Source: JAHEFU01 sp020440645
GTDB taxonomy: Bacteria; 4484-113; JAFGCY01
Direction of reading: 5' to 3'
Assembly (NCBI GenBank): GCA_020440645.1
Contig: JAGRNR010000015.1
Coordinates: forward strand, 3,722-67,721
DNA length: 64,000 nucleotides
Under the pieces are notes generated by a model, which saw only the letters and a program-made list of their open reading frames with translations, was not told where the DNA came from and ran no database searches. The translations under genes and the position numbers were made by a program. How positions within the stretch are numbered: position 1 is the stretch's first letter; each line of letters starts with the position of its first letter. Shown one piece after another: positions 15,953-24,140 of the stretch.

Positions 15953-16405
15953 ATGCCTACGATCGACCTGATCTCACACCCCAGCAATATTGGAAGCTCC
16001 AAGCGCAAGGGCCGCGGCAAGGGCAGCGGCGCCGGCTGCAAGAGCGGACGCGGCCAGACCGGCCAGAAGTCCCGCAGTGGCGGCAGCATCCATCCGCGTT
16101 TCGAGGGTGAGCAGAATCCGCTGATCCGCAAGTTCCCGAAATTCACCGGGTTCAAGCACCACAGCAAGATCACCTACTATCCTGTCAACACCGAGCAGTT
16201 CGCTGAGCTGCCGGACGGCACCACCGTCGACCTGGCCTTCCTGGCCGAGCAGAAGCTGCTCCCCAAGAAGCGCCGCGGCATGCGCGTCAAGCTGCTGGGT
16301 GACGGGGAGCTGGGCAAGAAGATCAATTTCAAGCTGCACGCCTTCAGCCACCGGGCCAAGGCCATGGTCGAGAAGGCCGGTGGCAGCTGTGAGGTAATTG
16401 AATGA
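15953..16405 (+). CDS. rplO: 50S ribosomal protein L15
   Basis: Late-assembling large-subunit protein. The 150 residues show the glycine/arginine-rich N-terminus KGRGKGSGAGCKSGRGQTGQ and the core GEQNPLIRKFPKF. The stop overlaps the secY start by 4 bases (ATGA). Confidence 0.96.
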   Translation: MPTIDLISHPSNIGSSKRKGRGKGSGAGCKSGRGQTGQKSRSGGSIHPRFEGEQNPLIRKFPKFTGFKHHSKITYYPVNTEQFAELPDGTTVDLAFLAEQKLLPKKRRGMRVKLLGDGELGKKINFKLHAFSHRAKAMVEKAGGSCEVIE

Positions 16406-17712
16406 GCGCATCCGCCAATCCACAGGCAATCCTGCAGAGCTGGGGAGTCCCCGAGCTGCAGGCGCGGCTGAAGTTCGTACTGATCGCGCTGTTCATCTAC
16501 TGCGTCGGCATCCATGTGCCTGCGCCGGGAATGGACGCGGAGGCTGTCAAGGCTTTCTTCACGACAGGCGCCGGCAGCGGCGGCCTGCTGGGCTTCATTG
16601 ACATCTTCAGCGGCGGCGCCCTGAGCAACTTCTCCATCTTTGCCCTTGGCGTGATGCCCTACATCAACGCATCGATCATGATGCAGCTGCTCGTCGCCGT
16701 CGACGGGCGCCTGAAGGAACTGCAGCAGGAAGGTGAGGAGGGGCGCAAGCGCATCTCCAAGATCACCCGCTACCTGGCGATCTTCCTGGCCTTCGTGCAG
16801 GGAATCGGCTTCGTCGGCATGATCACCGGCGACATGCTGCATGTGCTGTCATTCAACGGTGCCACCGCACTGATGTCAGTGGTGGCCGGCACCTGCTTCC
16901 TGATGTGGCTGGGTGACGAGATCAGTGAGAAGGGCGTCGGCAACGGCCTCTCGATCCTGATCACGATCGGCATCCTGATCTCCGTGCCGGGCATGGTGTT
17001 CAACGAGCTGCAGCAGGCGGCCCTTGACAACGCCCGCCTCGGCGCACTGCTGCTGTTCTTCGTCTTCACGATCGTGGTGATCACCGCCATCGTGTGGGTG
17101 CAGCTCAGCGTGCGCAAGGTGCCCGTGCAGTATGCCCGCCGCCAGATCGGCCGGCGCGTGTACGGTGGACAGAACACCTTCCTGCCGATGAAGATGGCGC
17201 AGGCCGGCGTGATCCCGCTGATCTTCGCGATCTCGGTGCTGATGGTGCCGCCGACCGTGTTCAACATGCTGAAGAACGTGCAGGGCTTCGACGTACTCGC
17301 CGGAAAGTACACCACCTTCCAGCAGGGCCCGTGGGGTGCACTGATCCAGTTCCTGCTGGTGTTCATCTTCACCTTCGTCTACGTGGCGGTGACCTTCAAC
17401 ACGCAGGACATCGCTGACAACCTCAAGAAGAACAACGGATTCATCCCCGGCATCCGTCCGGGCCGACCGACCTTCGAGTTCCTGGACAAGGTGCTGCACC
17501 GCATCACCTTCTTCGGCGCGCTCTACCTCGGCATCATCTCGGTCCTGCCGATCCTCATCAACGGCATCGTCAGCAAGGTCACCAACGTGCAGATCAACTC
17601 CTTCTACATCGGCGGCACCAGCCTGCTGATCGTGGTCGGCGTGGCGCTGGACACGGTGCAGCAGATGCAGGCGCACATGGTGATGAGGCATTACAGCGGA
17701 TTCAACAAGTAG
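16402..17712 (+). CDS. secY: SecY, protein translocase channel subunit
   Basis: Pore of the SecYEG translocon. The 436 residues form about ten hydrophobic segments. Family motifs seen are YCVGIHVPAPGM, LGVMPYINASIMMQL with the following RISKITRYLA, GNGLSILI, YARRQIGRRVYGGQNTFLP and NNGFIPGIRPGRPT in the C5 cytoplasmic loop that contacts SecA and the ribosome. It is coupled to rplO by an ATGA overlap. Length is normal. Confidence 0.97.
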   Translation: MSASANPQAILQSWGVPELQARLKFVLIALFIYCVGIHVPAPGMDAEAVKAFFTTGAGSGGLLGFIDIFSGGALSNFSIFALGVMPYINASIMMQLLVAVDGRLKELQQEGEEGRKRISKITRYLAIFLAFVQGIGFVGMITGDMLHVLSFNGATALMSVVAGTCFLMWLGDEISEKGVGNGLSILITIGILISVPGMVFNELQQAALDNARLGALLLFFVFTIVVITAIVWVQLSVRKVPVQYARRQIGRRVYGGQNTFLPMKMAQAGVIPLIFAISVLMVPPTVFNMLKNVQGFDVLAGKYTTFQQGPWGALIQFLLVFIFTFVYVAVTFNTQDIADNLKKNNGFIPGIRPGRPTFEFLDKVLHRITFFGALYLGIISVLPILINGIVSKVTNVQINSFYIGGTSLLIVVGVALDTVQQMQAHMVMRHYSGFNK

Positions 17713-17733
17713 CGGGACAGGGTGGATACGCAG

Positions 17734-18393
17734 ATGATCATCGTCTTCCTCGGCCCTCCCGGCAGCGGCAAGGGTACCCAGGCAGGTATCCTCGCCCGCG
17801 AGCACGGATTCCGGCACTTTGACGCAGGTTCGCTGCTGCGTGCTGAGGTCGAGAGCGGGTCGGAGCTCGGCGAGGAGATTGCCAGCTACATCAACCAGGG
17901 TCGCCTGGTGCCGATCCGCATCATCGGAGAGATCACGAAGAAGTTCCTGCGCGAAACGCAGTCCGACCGCACCATGTTCGACGGCTTCCCGCGCAACCTG
18001 GAGCAGGCGGCACTGCTGAGTGAGAGCCTGGCGGCCCTCAACCAGGACCTGGACCACGCGCTGTACCTGCATATCGATGAGGACGACCTGCTGGCGCGGA
18101 TCGTCAACCGCCGGGTCTGCCGCAACTGCAAGCGGATCTACAACCTAGTCAGCAACCCGCCGCAGCAGCCCTGCAGCGTGACCGATGGGGACTGCGACCT
18201 GTACCAGCGCGAGGATGACAGTGAGGAGGTCTTCGGGCGCCGCCTGAAGATCTACCAGGAGGAGACCGCACCGATCCTGCGCTTCTATGAGGAGCAGGGC
18301 AAGTTGCGCACGATTGACGCCGACGCCGACATCCCCGATGTCAGCGAGCGCATCCGTGGCGTGCTGGGGATGGCCCGTAATGGTAAGGCTTAA
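17734..18393 (+). CDS. adk: Adenylate kinase
   Basis: Converts ATP plus AMP to two ADP. The P-loop is GPPGSGKGTQ at residues 7-16; the AMP site has FDAGSLLR and DGFPRN; the LID has cysteines in CRNCKRIYN, PCSV and GDCDLYQRED, consistent with a zinc-binding LID, followed by RRLKIYQEE. I chose the ATG at 17734, which gives the family start MIIVFLGPPG and 219 residues; a GTG at 17722 would add four. It lies between secY and map, the usual order. Confidence 0.96.
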   Translation: MIIVFLGPPGSGKGTQAGILAREHGFRHFDAGSLLRAEVESGSELGEEIASYINQGRLVPIRIIGEITKKFLRETQSDRTMFDGFPRNLEQAALLSESLAALNQDLDHALYLHIDEDDLLARIVNRRVCRNCKRIYNLVSNPPQQPCSVTDGDCDLYQREDDSEEVFGRRLKIYQEETAPILRFYEEQGKLRTIDADADIPDVSERIRGVLGMARNGKA

Positions 18394-19162
18394 GGGTCGC
18401 GAGGACATCGCCGCCATCTGGCGCAGTGGCCAGGTCGCGGGGTCCCTGCTGGTGGAGTTGCGTGAGCACATCCGCCCCGGGGTGAGCGCAGCGCAGATCA
18501 ACGACTTCGCCGGAGAGTACATCCGCAAGCACAATGGCACGCCCTCATTCCTGGGCTACCGCGGCTTCCCCGGCAACATCTGCTTCAGCATCAACTCGGA
18601 GATCGTGCACGGCATCCCGAAGGACCAGGTGGTTTCCGAGGGAGACATCGTCACGGTTGACGTCGGTGTGACGCTGGACGGCTATATATCTGACACAGCC
18701 TACACGTACCGCGTTGGCAACGGCGCGGTGGACGGTGACATGCAGCGCCTGCTGGAGGGTACCGAAAAGAGCCTGTACAGCGGGATCGGCGCACTGGAGA
18801 ACGGCAAGCCGATGCGCCTGGCCAGCCGTGCGGTGGAGCAGGAGCTGCGCCAGCACGGCCTGGGCGTGATCCGGGAACTGACCGGTCACGGCGTTGGTTT
18901 CGAGCTGCATGAGGAGCCGACCTTCTACAACTTCGACCCCGGCAGCCGCCGGCCGGTCGTGGAAAACGGACTGGTAATCGCCATCGAGCCGATGGCCACA
19001 CTGGGCAGCGAGCGGATCCTGCTCGCCAGTGACGACTGGACCTACCTGACACTTGACGGCAGCCTGTCGGCGCACTACGAACACACCGTCGCGGTGTGGG
19101 ATGACCGTGTATTCATCCTCACCCAGCCGGGCAATGAGGAGGCCGCCGCAGAATTCAGCTGA
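18380..19162 (+). CDS. map: Methionine aminopeptidase, type I
   Basis: Removes the N-terminal Met from nascent proteins. All five metal ligands are visible: Asp94 (VDVGV), Asp105 (SDTAYTYR), His170 (TGHGVG), Glu203 (AIEPMA) and Glu234 (HYEHTV). The start was placed at the ATG at 18380, overlapping adk by 14 bases and giving 260 residues, with GGGGATGG upstream. Next in most bacteria would be infA; here 143 bases of leader DNA follow. Confidence 0.96.
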   Translation: MVRLKGREDIAAIWRSGQVAGSLLVELREHIRPGVSAAQINDFAGEYIRKHNGTPSFLGYRGFPGNICFSINSEIVHGIPKDQVVSEGDIVTVDVGVTLDGYISDTAYTYRVGNGAVDGDMQRLLEGTEKSLYSGIGALENGKPMRLASRAVEQELRQHGLGVIRELTGHGVGFELHEEPTFYNFDPGSRRPVVENGLVIAIEPMATLGSERILLASDDWTYLTLDGSLSAHYEHTVAVWDDRVFILTQPGNEEAAAEFS

Positions 19163-19198
19163 TAGGCGGGGAATTTTCGCAAGGATCGATAATTTCCC

Positions 19199-19228
19199 TT
19201 GAAATCAGTCGCGTCACGGTGATACAAT
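19199..19228 (+). promoter_or_regulatory. Promoter of the rpmJ-rpsI (alpha operon-like) unit
   Basis: TTGAAA at 19199-19204, an 18-base spacer and TACAAT at 19223-19228, with a TGA extension before the -10 box. The predicted start near 19235 gives a leader of about 70 bases. Confidence 0.75.
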
Positions 19229-19234
19229 ATTCCT

Positions 19235-19305
19235 TCGCCCCTCAGGGGCCGCTTTGTGGCCTTTAGTGGTCGAAGCCGGACGAACCGAAAGGTGGAGCTA
19301 AAGAA
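19235..19305 (+). promoter_or_regulatory. Leader with mutually exclusive hairpins covering the rpmJ ribosome-binding site
   Basis: Three short stems compete: GCCCC with GGGGC at 19237-19249; GGCC with GGCC at 19247-19261; and CCTTT (19260-19264) with AAAGG (19288-19292), supported by GGT/ACC inside. The last stem buries AAAGGTGGAG, the ribosome-binding site of rpmJ, while the second would free it. This suggests translational control by a ribosomal protein. In E. coli S4 regulates the alpha operon, but rpsD is not present here, so the regulator is unknown. Confidence 0.4.
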
Positions 19306-19422
19306 ATGAAGGTTTCAGCATCAATCAAGAAGAGAACAAAGGACTGCCAGATCGTGCGCCGCAAGGGCCGTCTGTATGTCATCAACAAAAAGAATCCGCG
19401 GCTTAAGCAGAGGCAGGGTTAG
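19306..19422 (+). CDS. rpmJ: 50S ribosomal protein L36, cysteine-poor form
   Basis: A 38-residue frame beginning MKVSASIKKRTKDCQIVRRK and ending NPRLKQRQG. It matches L36 throughout. The zinc-binding form has three Cys and one His; here only Cys14 remains, the others being Thr11, Asn27 and a Leu. The DCQIV...KGRLYVI pattern recalls the zinc-independent paralogue of E. coli (YkgO). It is the first gene of its transcription unit and ends 3 bases before rpsM. Confidence 0.93.
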   Translation: MKVSASIKKRTKDCQIVRRKGRLYVINKKNPRLKQRQG

Positions 19423-19425
19423 GCA

Positions 19426-19812
19426 ATGGCACGTATCCAAGGTGTAGAACTTCCGGCGAACAAGCGCGCCGAGATCGGGCTGACTTACATTTTCGGTGTC
19501 GGCCTGCATACCGCGCGCCGCATCCTTGAGGCAGCGAACATTGACCCGGACATCCGGATCAAGGACCTCACGATTGACCAGGAAGGACAGATCCGTGATG
19601 CGATCGAATCCCTTGGCCTGCTGCTGGAGGGTGACCTGCGCAAGGAAGTCACCCTCAACATCAAGCGCCTGGTTGAAATCAACTGCTACCGTGGCATCCG
19701 CCACCGTCGCGGCCTTCCGGTGCGTGGACAGCGCACCCATACCAACGCCCGCGGGCGTAAGGGCCCCCGCAAGCAGGCCGTGGCCGGCAAGAAGCGTCCG
19801 GGCAAGAAGTAA
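19426..19812 (+). CDS. rpsM: 30S ribosomal protein S13
   Basis: Small-subunit head protein at the B1 bridge. The 128 residues begin MARIQGVELPANKRAEIGLT and contain YRGIRHRRGLPVRGQRTHTN. The C-terminal tail is Lys/Arg-rich as usual. A 52-base gap to rpsK follows. Confidence 0.97.
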   Translation: MARIQGVELPANKRAEIGLTYIFGVGLHTARRILEAANIDPDIRIKDLTIDQEGQIRDAIESLGLLLEGDLRKEVTLNIKRLVEINCYRGIRHRRGLPVRGQRTHTNARGRKGPRKQAVAGKKRPGKK

Positions 19813-19864
19813 GCAATCACGCTGATAAACAGCACTTAGCAATCAAGGTAACTGGAGCAGAGCA

Positions 19865-20257
19865 GTGGCAGGACCGAAGAAAGGTGGAAGCAGGAAGCGC
19901 GAGAAGCGCCATGTGCCCTCGGGCGTGGTGCATATCAAGGCTTCCTTCAACAACACGCAGATTGCGGTCGCGGACCCTGAGGGCAACGTAGTCTCTTGGT
20001 CCAGCGCCGGTGCGAAGGGCTTCAAGGGTGCCAAGAAGGGCACAGCCTACGCTGCCCAGACCGCCTGTGAAACCGCGGTCCGCAAGGCAATGGACTGGGG
20101 CCTGCGCGAGGTCGAGGTCTATTCCAAGGGTCCCGGCTCCGGCAAGGAAGCGGCGATCCGTACACTGTCCAACCTCGGTCTGCGTATCAAGCTGATCAGG
20201 GATGTGACCCCCGTAGCCCACAATGGTGTGCGTCCGAAGGGACGCCGCCGCGTATAA
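19865..20257 (+). CDS. rpsK: 30S ribosomal protein S11
   Basis: Platform protein of the small subunit. The 130 residues start at a GTG (VAGPKKGGSRKREKRHVPSG) and contain IKASFNNTQIAV and the C-terminal TPVAHNGVRPKGRRRV. The usual next gene, rpsD, is missing; rpoA follows after 18 bases. Confidence 0.96.
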   Translation: MAGPKKGGSRKREKRHVPSGVVHIKASFNNTQIAVADPEGNVVSWSSAGAKGFKGAKKGTAYAAQTACETAVRKAMDWGLREVEVYSKGPGSGKEAAIRTLSNLGLRIKLIRDVTPVAHNGVRPKGRRRV

Positions 20258-20275
20258 CTGGAGCAAGGTACCCAT

Positions 20276-21253
20276 ATGGATCTGGCAAACGGCTTTATCG
20301 AGCGCGCGGACGCATTCAGTCTGCTGACAATGAGCAAGGAGCAGGAGGAGGGCTCGCCCAAGTGCGTGTTCACCTTCGAGCCGCTGCCCCGCGGCTTCGG
20401 TGCGACCCTTGGCAATGCCCTGCGCCGCACGATCCTTTCCAGCATCGTCGGCTGCTGCATCACCTACGTCAAGATCGACGGGATGCCGCATGAGTACATG
20501 GCCCTCGACGGTGTGCTTGAGGACAGCATCACGCTGCTGCTCAACATCCGCCGCGTGAAGGTCAACCTGCTCGGCAAGGAGAACACGCAGACCATCCGCC
20601 TGAGCGTGAGTGGTGAACGCGTGGTGACCGCCGCGGACTTCCTTGGCAACCCGGAGGTTGAGATCATCAACCCCGACCAGGTGATCTGCACCCTGACCGG
20701 CGTCAACAGCCGGATGGAGATCGAGGCCACCGTGACGCGCGGCGTCGGCTACAAGATGGCCGCCGAGCTGAAGCGCAAGGAGCACTCGATCGGCGTGATC
20801 ACCCTGGACTGCAACTACAGCCCGGTGGAGCGCGTGGCCTATGCGGTGGAGAACACCCGCGTCGGCAGCGCCACGGACTACGAGAAGCTGATGCTCACCA
20901 TCGAGACCAACGGCACCAAATCCGCTGACGCGGTGCTCGGTGAAGGTGCGGCGGAGCTGAAGCGCTACCTAAACTGGATCACTGACAAGCAGAGCTCAAT
21001 GATGAGCTTCATCCCGCAGGAGGAGCCAATCGACGCCGAGCTCCAGGCCAAGCTCAACATGCATGTTGACGAACTGGGCCTGTCCGGCCGTGCCTCCAAC
21101 TGCCTGCGCAACGCCAACGTCCGCAGCGTCGGCGAACTGATCGAATACACTCCTGACCAGCTGATGTCATTCAAGAACTTCGGCGAGAAGAGCCTCGTGG
21201 AGATCGTTGACAAGCTGGCCGAGATGGAGCTTTACCTGAAGGAGGTGGAGTAG
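20276..21253 (+). CDS. rpoA: RNA polymerase subunit alpha
   Basis: Scaffold for RNA polymerase assembly and target of activators. In 325 residues the N-terminal domain has FTFEPLPRGFGATLGNALRR and the hinge is followed by a C-terminal helix-hairpin-helix domain with LGLSGRASNCLRNANVRSVG and NFGEKSLVEI. All key regions are present. Confidence 0.98.
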   Translation: MDLANGFIERADAFSLLTMSKEQEEGSPKCVFTFEPLPRGFGATLGNALRRTILSSIVGCCITYVKIDGMPHEYMALDGVLEDSITLLLNIRRVKVNLLGKENTQTIRLSVSGERVVTAADFLGNPEVEIINPDQVICTLTGVNSRMEIEATVTRGVGYKMAAELKRKEHSIGVITLDCNYSPVERVAYAVENTRVGSATDYEKLMLTIETNGTKSADAVLGEGAAELKRYLNWITDKQSSMMSFIPQEEPIDAELQAKLNMHVDELGLSGRASNCLRNANVRSVGELIEYTPDQLMSFKNFGEKSLVEIVDKLAEMELYLKEVE

Positions 21254-21256
21254 GCG

Positions 21257-21622
21257 ATGCGCCACAAGAGAAACCTTAGCAAGCTTGGCCGGCCGACCGA
21301 CCAGCGTGTGGCCCTGGTGCGCAACCAGGTGTCCAAGCTGTTCGAGCACGGCTACATCAACACGACCCTGCCCCGCGCCAAGGCCGTCCGGAGTGAGGCC
21401 GAGAAGCTGATCACCAAGGCCCGCCGCGGTGACCTCGGCTCCATCCGCCAGTGCGCCCGCAAGCTGCCCACCAAGCAGAGCCTGCGTGCACTGCTGCGCA
21501 ATGTGGCACCGGCACTGGTTGACAAGAACCAGGGTGGTTACACCCAGATCGCGAAGATCAAGTACCGTCGCGGTGACGGCGCCCTGATTGTCAGGCTGTC
21601 ACTGACCGACTACGGAACCTAG
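21257..21622 (+). CDS. rplQ: 50S ribosomal protein L17
   Basis: Large-subunit protein near the tunnel exit. Its 121 residues begin MRHKRNLSKLGRPTDQRVAL and continue with RAKAVRSEAEKLITKAR and YTQIAKIKYRRGD. It follows rpoA by 3 bases, as in most bacteria. Confidence 0.97.
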   Translation: MRHKRNLSKLGRPTDQRVALVRNQVSKLFEHGYINTTLPRAKAVRSEAEKLITKARRGDLGSIRQCARKLPTKQSLRALLRNVAPALVDKNQGGYTQIAKIKYRRGDGALIVRLSLTDYGT

Positions 21623-21630
21623 ACCGGCTG

Positions 21631-22401
21631 ATGTCCGGAACGCGGCGGATCGCGATGCGAGTCCGCTACGACGGCACCGACTTCCACGGAAGCCAGCTGC
21701 AAAGCGGGCAGAGGACGGTGTCGGGTACATTGACAACTGAGTTGAGTTCCCTGCTGGGGCAGGATGTACATCTGCTCTGGGCAGGCCGTACCGATAGCGG
21801 CGTGCACAGCGACGGGAATGTCTGCGCATTCGATGCGCAGCCGGCCATGCCGGTTGACAATCTCGCCGTGATGCTCAACGACCACCTGCCGGCTGATCTC
21901 AGGATCACCGAACAGTGGGAGGCCGCCGCGGACTTCCACCCGCGCTTCGATGCACTGCTGCGGACCTACACCTATCGGATCTGGCGCGAGCCAGTCGCCC
22001 CGGTGGACCGTTACCGCTATGTGCTGGAGCACGGCAGCTGGCTGGAGCTGGACGGGCTCAGGCAAATCGCCGGGCTGTTCAGCGGAGAGCACTGCTTCCG
22101 GGCATTCTGCAAGCAGCCTGAAGAGGGCGATGCATGCATCTGCACACTGGAGGAGCCGCTGCTCTCTGAGGACGGGCCGGAAGTGCGGATCGTGATCAGG
22201 GGCAACCGCTTCCTGAGGCACATGATCTGCCGCTTGGTCGGTGCAATGATCGCAGCCTGCGAAGGCAGGCTGGCGGAGGAAGACATCACTGCGGCACTGC
22301 ATGCCGGTGGTGGGGAACTCAGACTCAATCCGGCTCCCGCAAGGGGGCTGACACTCACGTGGGTTGACTATGAAGGTCTGCCCCGCGATGGCAGGAACTG
22401 A
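21631..22401 (+). CDS. truA: tRNA pseudouridine synthase A (positions 38-40)
   Basis: Modifies U38-U40 in the anticodon arm. The catalytic Asp is in AGRTDSGVHS; other family motifs are RVRYDGTDFHGSQ, FHPRFDALLRTYTYRIW and GNRFLRHMICRLVG. It has 256 residues and starts at an ATG 8 bases after rplQ, the common rplQ-truA-rplM-rpsI order. Confidence 0.96.
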   Translation: MSGTRRIAMRVRYDGTDFHGSQLQSGQRTVSGTLTTELSSLLGQDVHLLWAGRTDSGVHSDGNVCAFDAQPAMPVDNLAVMLNDHLPADLRITEQWEAAADFHPRFDALLRTYTYRIWREPVAPVDRYRYVLEHGSWLELDGLRQIAGLFSGEHCFRAFCKQPEEGDACICTLEEPLLSEDGPEVRIVIRGNRFLRHMICRLVGAMIAACEGRLAEEDITAALHAGGGELRLNPAPARGLTLTWVDYEGLPRDGRN

Positions 22402-22402
22402 T

Positions 22403-22852
22403 ATGAGCAAGACGCCGTATTTTACGAAGGAAACGGTCGAGAGACCGTGGTACGTGGTTGACCTTGAAGGCGAGGTCTTCGGTCGTGCGTGCACCCGCAT
22501 CGCCGCGCTGCTGATCGGCAAGAACCGTCCGGAGTACACCCCCGGGCAGGATTGCGGCGGCTTCGTGGTCGTGCTGAACGCCGACAAGATCAAGGTCACC
22601 GGGACCAAGCTGGCCAACAAGCACTACTACAACCACAGTGGCTACCCGGGCGGCATCCGCCACCGGACCCTCGGTGAGCGCCTTGAGAAGCAGCCCGAGG
22701 AGCTGATCCGCAGCGCCGTGAAGGGCATGCTGCCGCACAACAAGATCGGCGCCAGGCTGATCACCAAGCTGAAGGTGTATACGGGTTCCGACCACCCGCA
22801 CAAGGCGCAGAATCCGACCGTGCTCAGCGCCGAGCAGTTCGCGGCCCTCTAG
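22403..22852 (+). CDS. rplM: 50S ribosomal protein L13
   Basis: Early-assembly large-subunit protein. I chose the ATG at 22403 directly after the truA stop, giving 149 residues: WYVVDLEGEVFGRACTRIA, GGFVVVLNADKIKVTG, AVKGMLPHNKIGAR and KLKVYTGSDHPHKAQNP are family hallmarks. An in-frame upstream start lies inside truA and is not needed. Confidence 0.97.
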   Translation: MSKTPYFTKETVERPWYVVDLEGEVFGRACTRIAALLIGKNRPEYTPGQDCGGFVVVLNADKIKVTGTKLANKHYYNHSGYPGGIRHRTLGERLEKQPEELIRSAVKGMLPHNKIGARLITKLKVYTGSDHPHKAQNPTVLSAEQFAAL

Positions 22853-22865
22853 GAGAACATAAGAA

Positions 22866-23264
22866 ATGGCAGACAACGATTTCCAGACGATCAAAGTAGG
22901 CCGCCGCAAGCGCGCCGTGGCCCGTGTGTTCCTGCGCCCCGGCAACGGCGGCTACCGCGTGAACGGCAAGAACCTGCCGGAGTACTTCAAGACCATCAAC
23001 GCGCAGCTGAAGGTGCAGGAGCCCCTGAAGGTCGTTGACCTGGCTGACAAGTACGATGTGATCGCCAACGTCTACGGCGGCGGCATCACCGGTCAAAGTG
23101 ACGCCATCGCGCTCGGCATCGCCCGTTACCTGACGGACCTCAACCCGAGCTATCGCGACAACCTGAAGAAGAAGGGCCTGCTTTCCCGCGACCCGCGTGA
23201 GAAGGAAAGGAAGAAATACGGCCAGAAGAGGGCCCGCAAGAAATTCCAGTTCAGCAAGCGCTAA
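22866..23264 (+). CDS. rpsI: 30S ribosomal protein S9
   Basis: Small-subunit head protein whose C-terminal tail reaches the P-site tRNA. The 132 residues contain VGRRKRAVARVFLRPGNG, NVYGGGITGQSDAIALGIAR and the tail RKKYGQKRARKKFQFSKR. The terminal Lys-Arg is typical. The next gene starts 10 bases later. Confidence 0.97.
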   Translation: MADNDFQTIKVGRRKRAVARVFLRPGNGGYRVNGKNLPEYFKTINAQLKVQEPLKVVDLADKYDVIANVYGGGITGQSDAIALGIARYLTDLNPSYRDNLKKKGLLSRDPREKERKKYGQKRARKKFQFSKR

Positions 23265-23274
23265 AATAGCACTT

Positions 23275-24123
23275 GTGAAAACAGCAATCAAAACCGGTCT
23301 GCTGCTGGCCTTCTGGCTGGCACTGACCGGTTATTCATTTTCTGACGAGCTGCAGGTCCGCATCCGCCTGAGCGAAGCCGGACTGCTGAAGGAAGCCGAC
23401 GAGGATTCCGAGGTAGTACGCACCGTGCTCGAGGGCGACATCTTCACCGTGCTGATGCGCTACCGGGACTACTACCTGGTGAACGACACGGAGACCCATG
23501 CCTTCCTGTATATACCGTTCTACGCAGCGGAGGAACTGGTGTTCGGTGTGCCGGACCACGTGTCCATCGAGGGTCAGATGGCTGCACCGACGGTGAGTGA
23601 GGACCTATCCACCTGGCAGGTCGTCCCGGAGAAATACAGGCATACGGACGGTATCGACTTGCAAAGTGAATACAGCGGCGACATGCACACTGCCCACAAT
23701 GGGAAGAAGTATCCCAAGGAATACGCCTATAACCTGAGCTACAAGCCACAGGTCGATGGCGCGAAGATGGTGCGTGACGCGCGCAAGTTCCTCGGTACGA
23801 AGTACGTGCTGGGTGGCACCACAACGAAAGGCATCGATTGCAGCGGCCTGACCAAGGTCTGCCTGGAGAACCAGGGCATCAACGTGGTGCACCGGGCCAG
23901 CCTGCAGGCGCTCGAGGGCCGCTACGTGAACCACAGCGACCTGCAGACCGGGGACCTCGTGTTCTTCCGTGACGACGTGACCCCGCGCTACCTGAGCCAT
24001 GTGGGTATCTACATCTCCAACGGCAAGTTCATCCATGCCGGGCAGAGCAACGGTGAGGTGGCGATCAACAGCCTCAACGACGAATACTTCAAGAACCATT
24101 ACGCCTTCGCCAGGCGTTTCTAG
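23275..24123 (+). CDS. Secreted NlpC/P60 cysteine endopeptidase with SH3-like domain
   Basis: Probable peptidoglycan peptide hydrolase. The chosen GTG at 23275 gives 282 residues with a signal peptide (VKTAIKTGLLLAFWLALTGY) and a cleavage region near residue 24. An SH3-like stretch follows (about residues 25-95, with VVRTVLEGDIFTVLMRYRDY). The catalytic domain (about 165-282) has Cys189 in GIDCSGL, His242 in LSHVGIY and a third polar residue at His254 (FIHAG). It sits between rpsI and cdaA, both on the same strand with short gaps, so it is probably co-transcribed with c-di-AMP synthesis. c-di-AMP and cell-wall hydrolysis are functionally linked in other bacteria. Confidence 0.88.
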   Translation: MKTAIKTGLLLAFWLALTGYSFSDELQVRIRLSEAGLLKEADEDSEVVRTVLEGDIFTVLMRYRDYYLVNDTETHAFLYIPFYAAEELVFGVPDHVSIEGQMAAPTVSEDLSTWQVVPEKYRHTDGIDLQSEYSGDMHTAHNGKKYPKEYAYNLSYKPQVDGAKMVRDARKFLGTKYVLGGTTTKGIDCSGLTKVCLENQGINVVHRASLQALEGRYVNHSDLQTGDLVFFRDDVTPRYLSHVGIYISNGKFIHAGQSNGEVAINSLNDEYFKNHYAFARRF

Positions 24124-24140
24124 GAGCACAGGGGAGACAT

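Noticed and set aside
19163..19305. A hidden infA gene between map and rpmJ
   Set aside because: The 143 bases are too short for IF-1 and contain a promoter and hairpins, with no matching frame.
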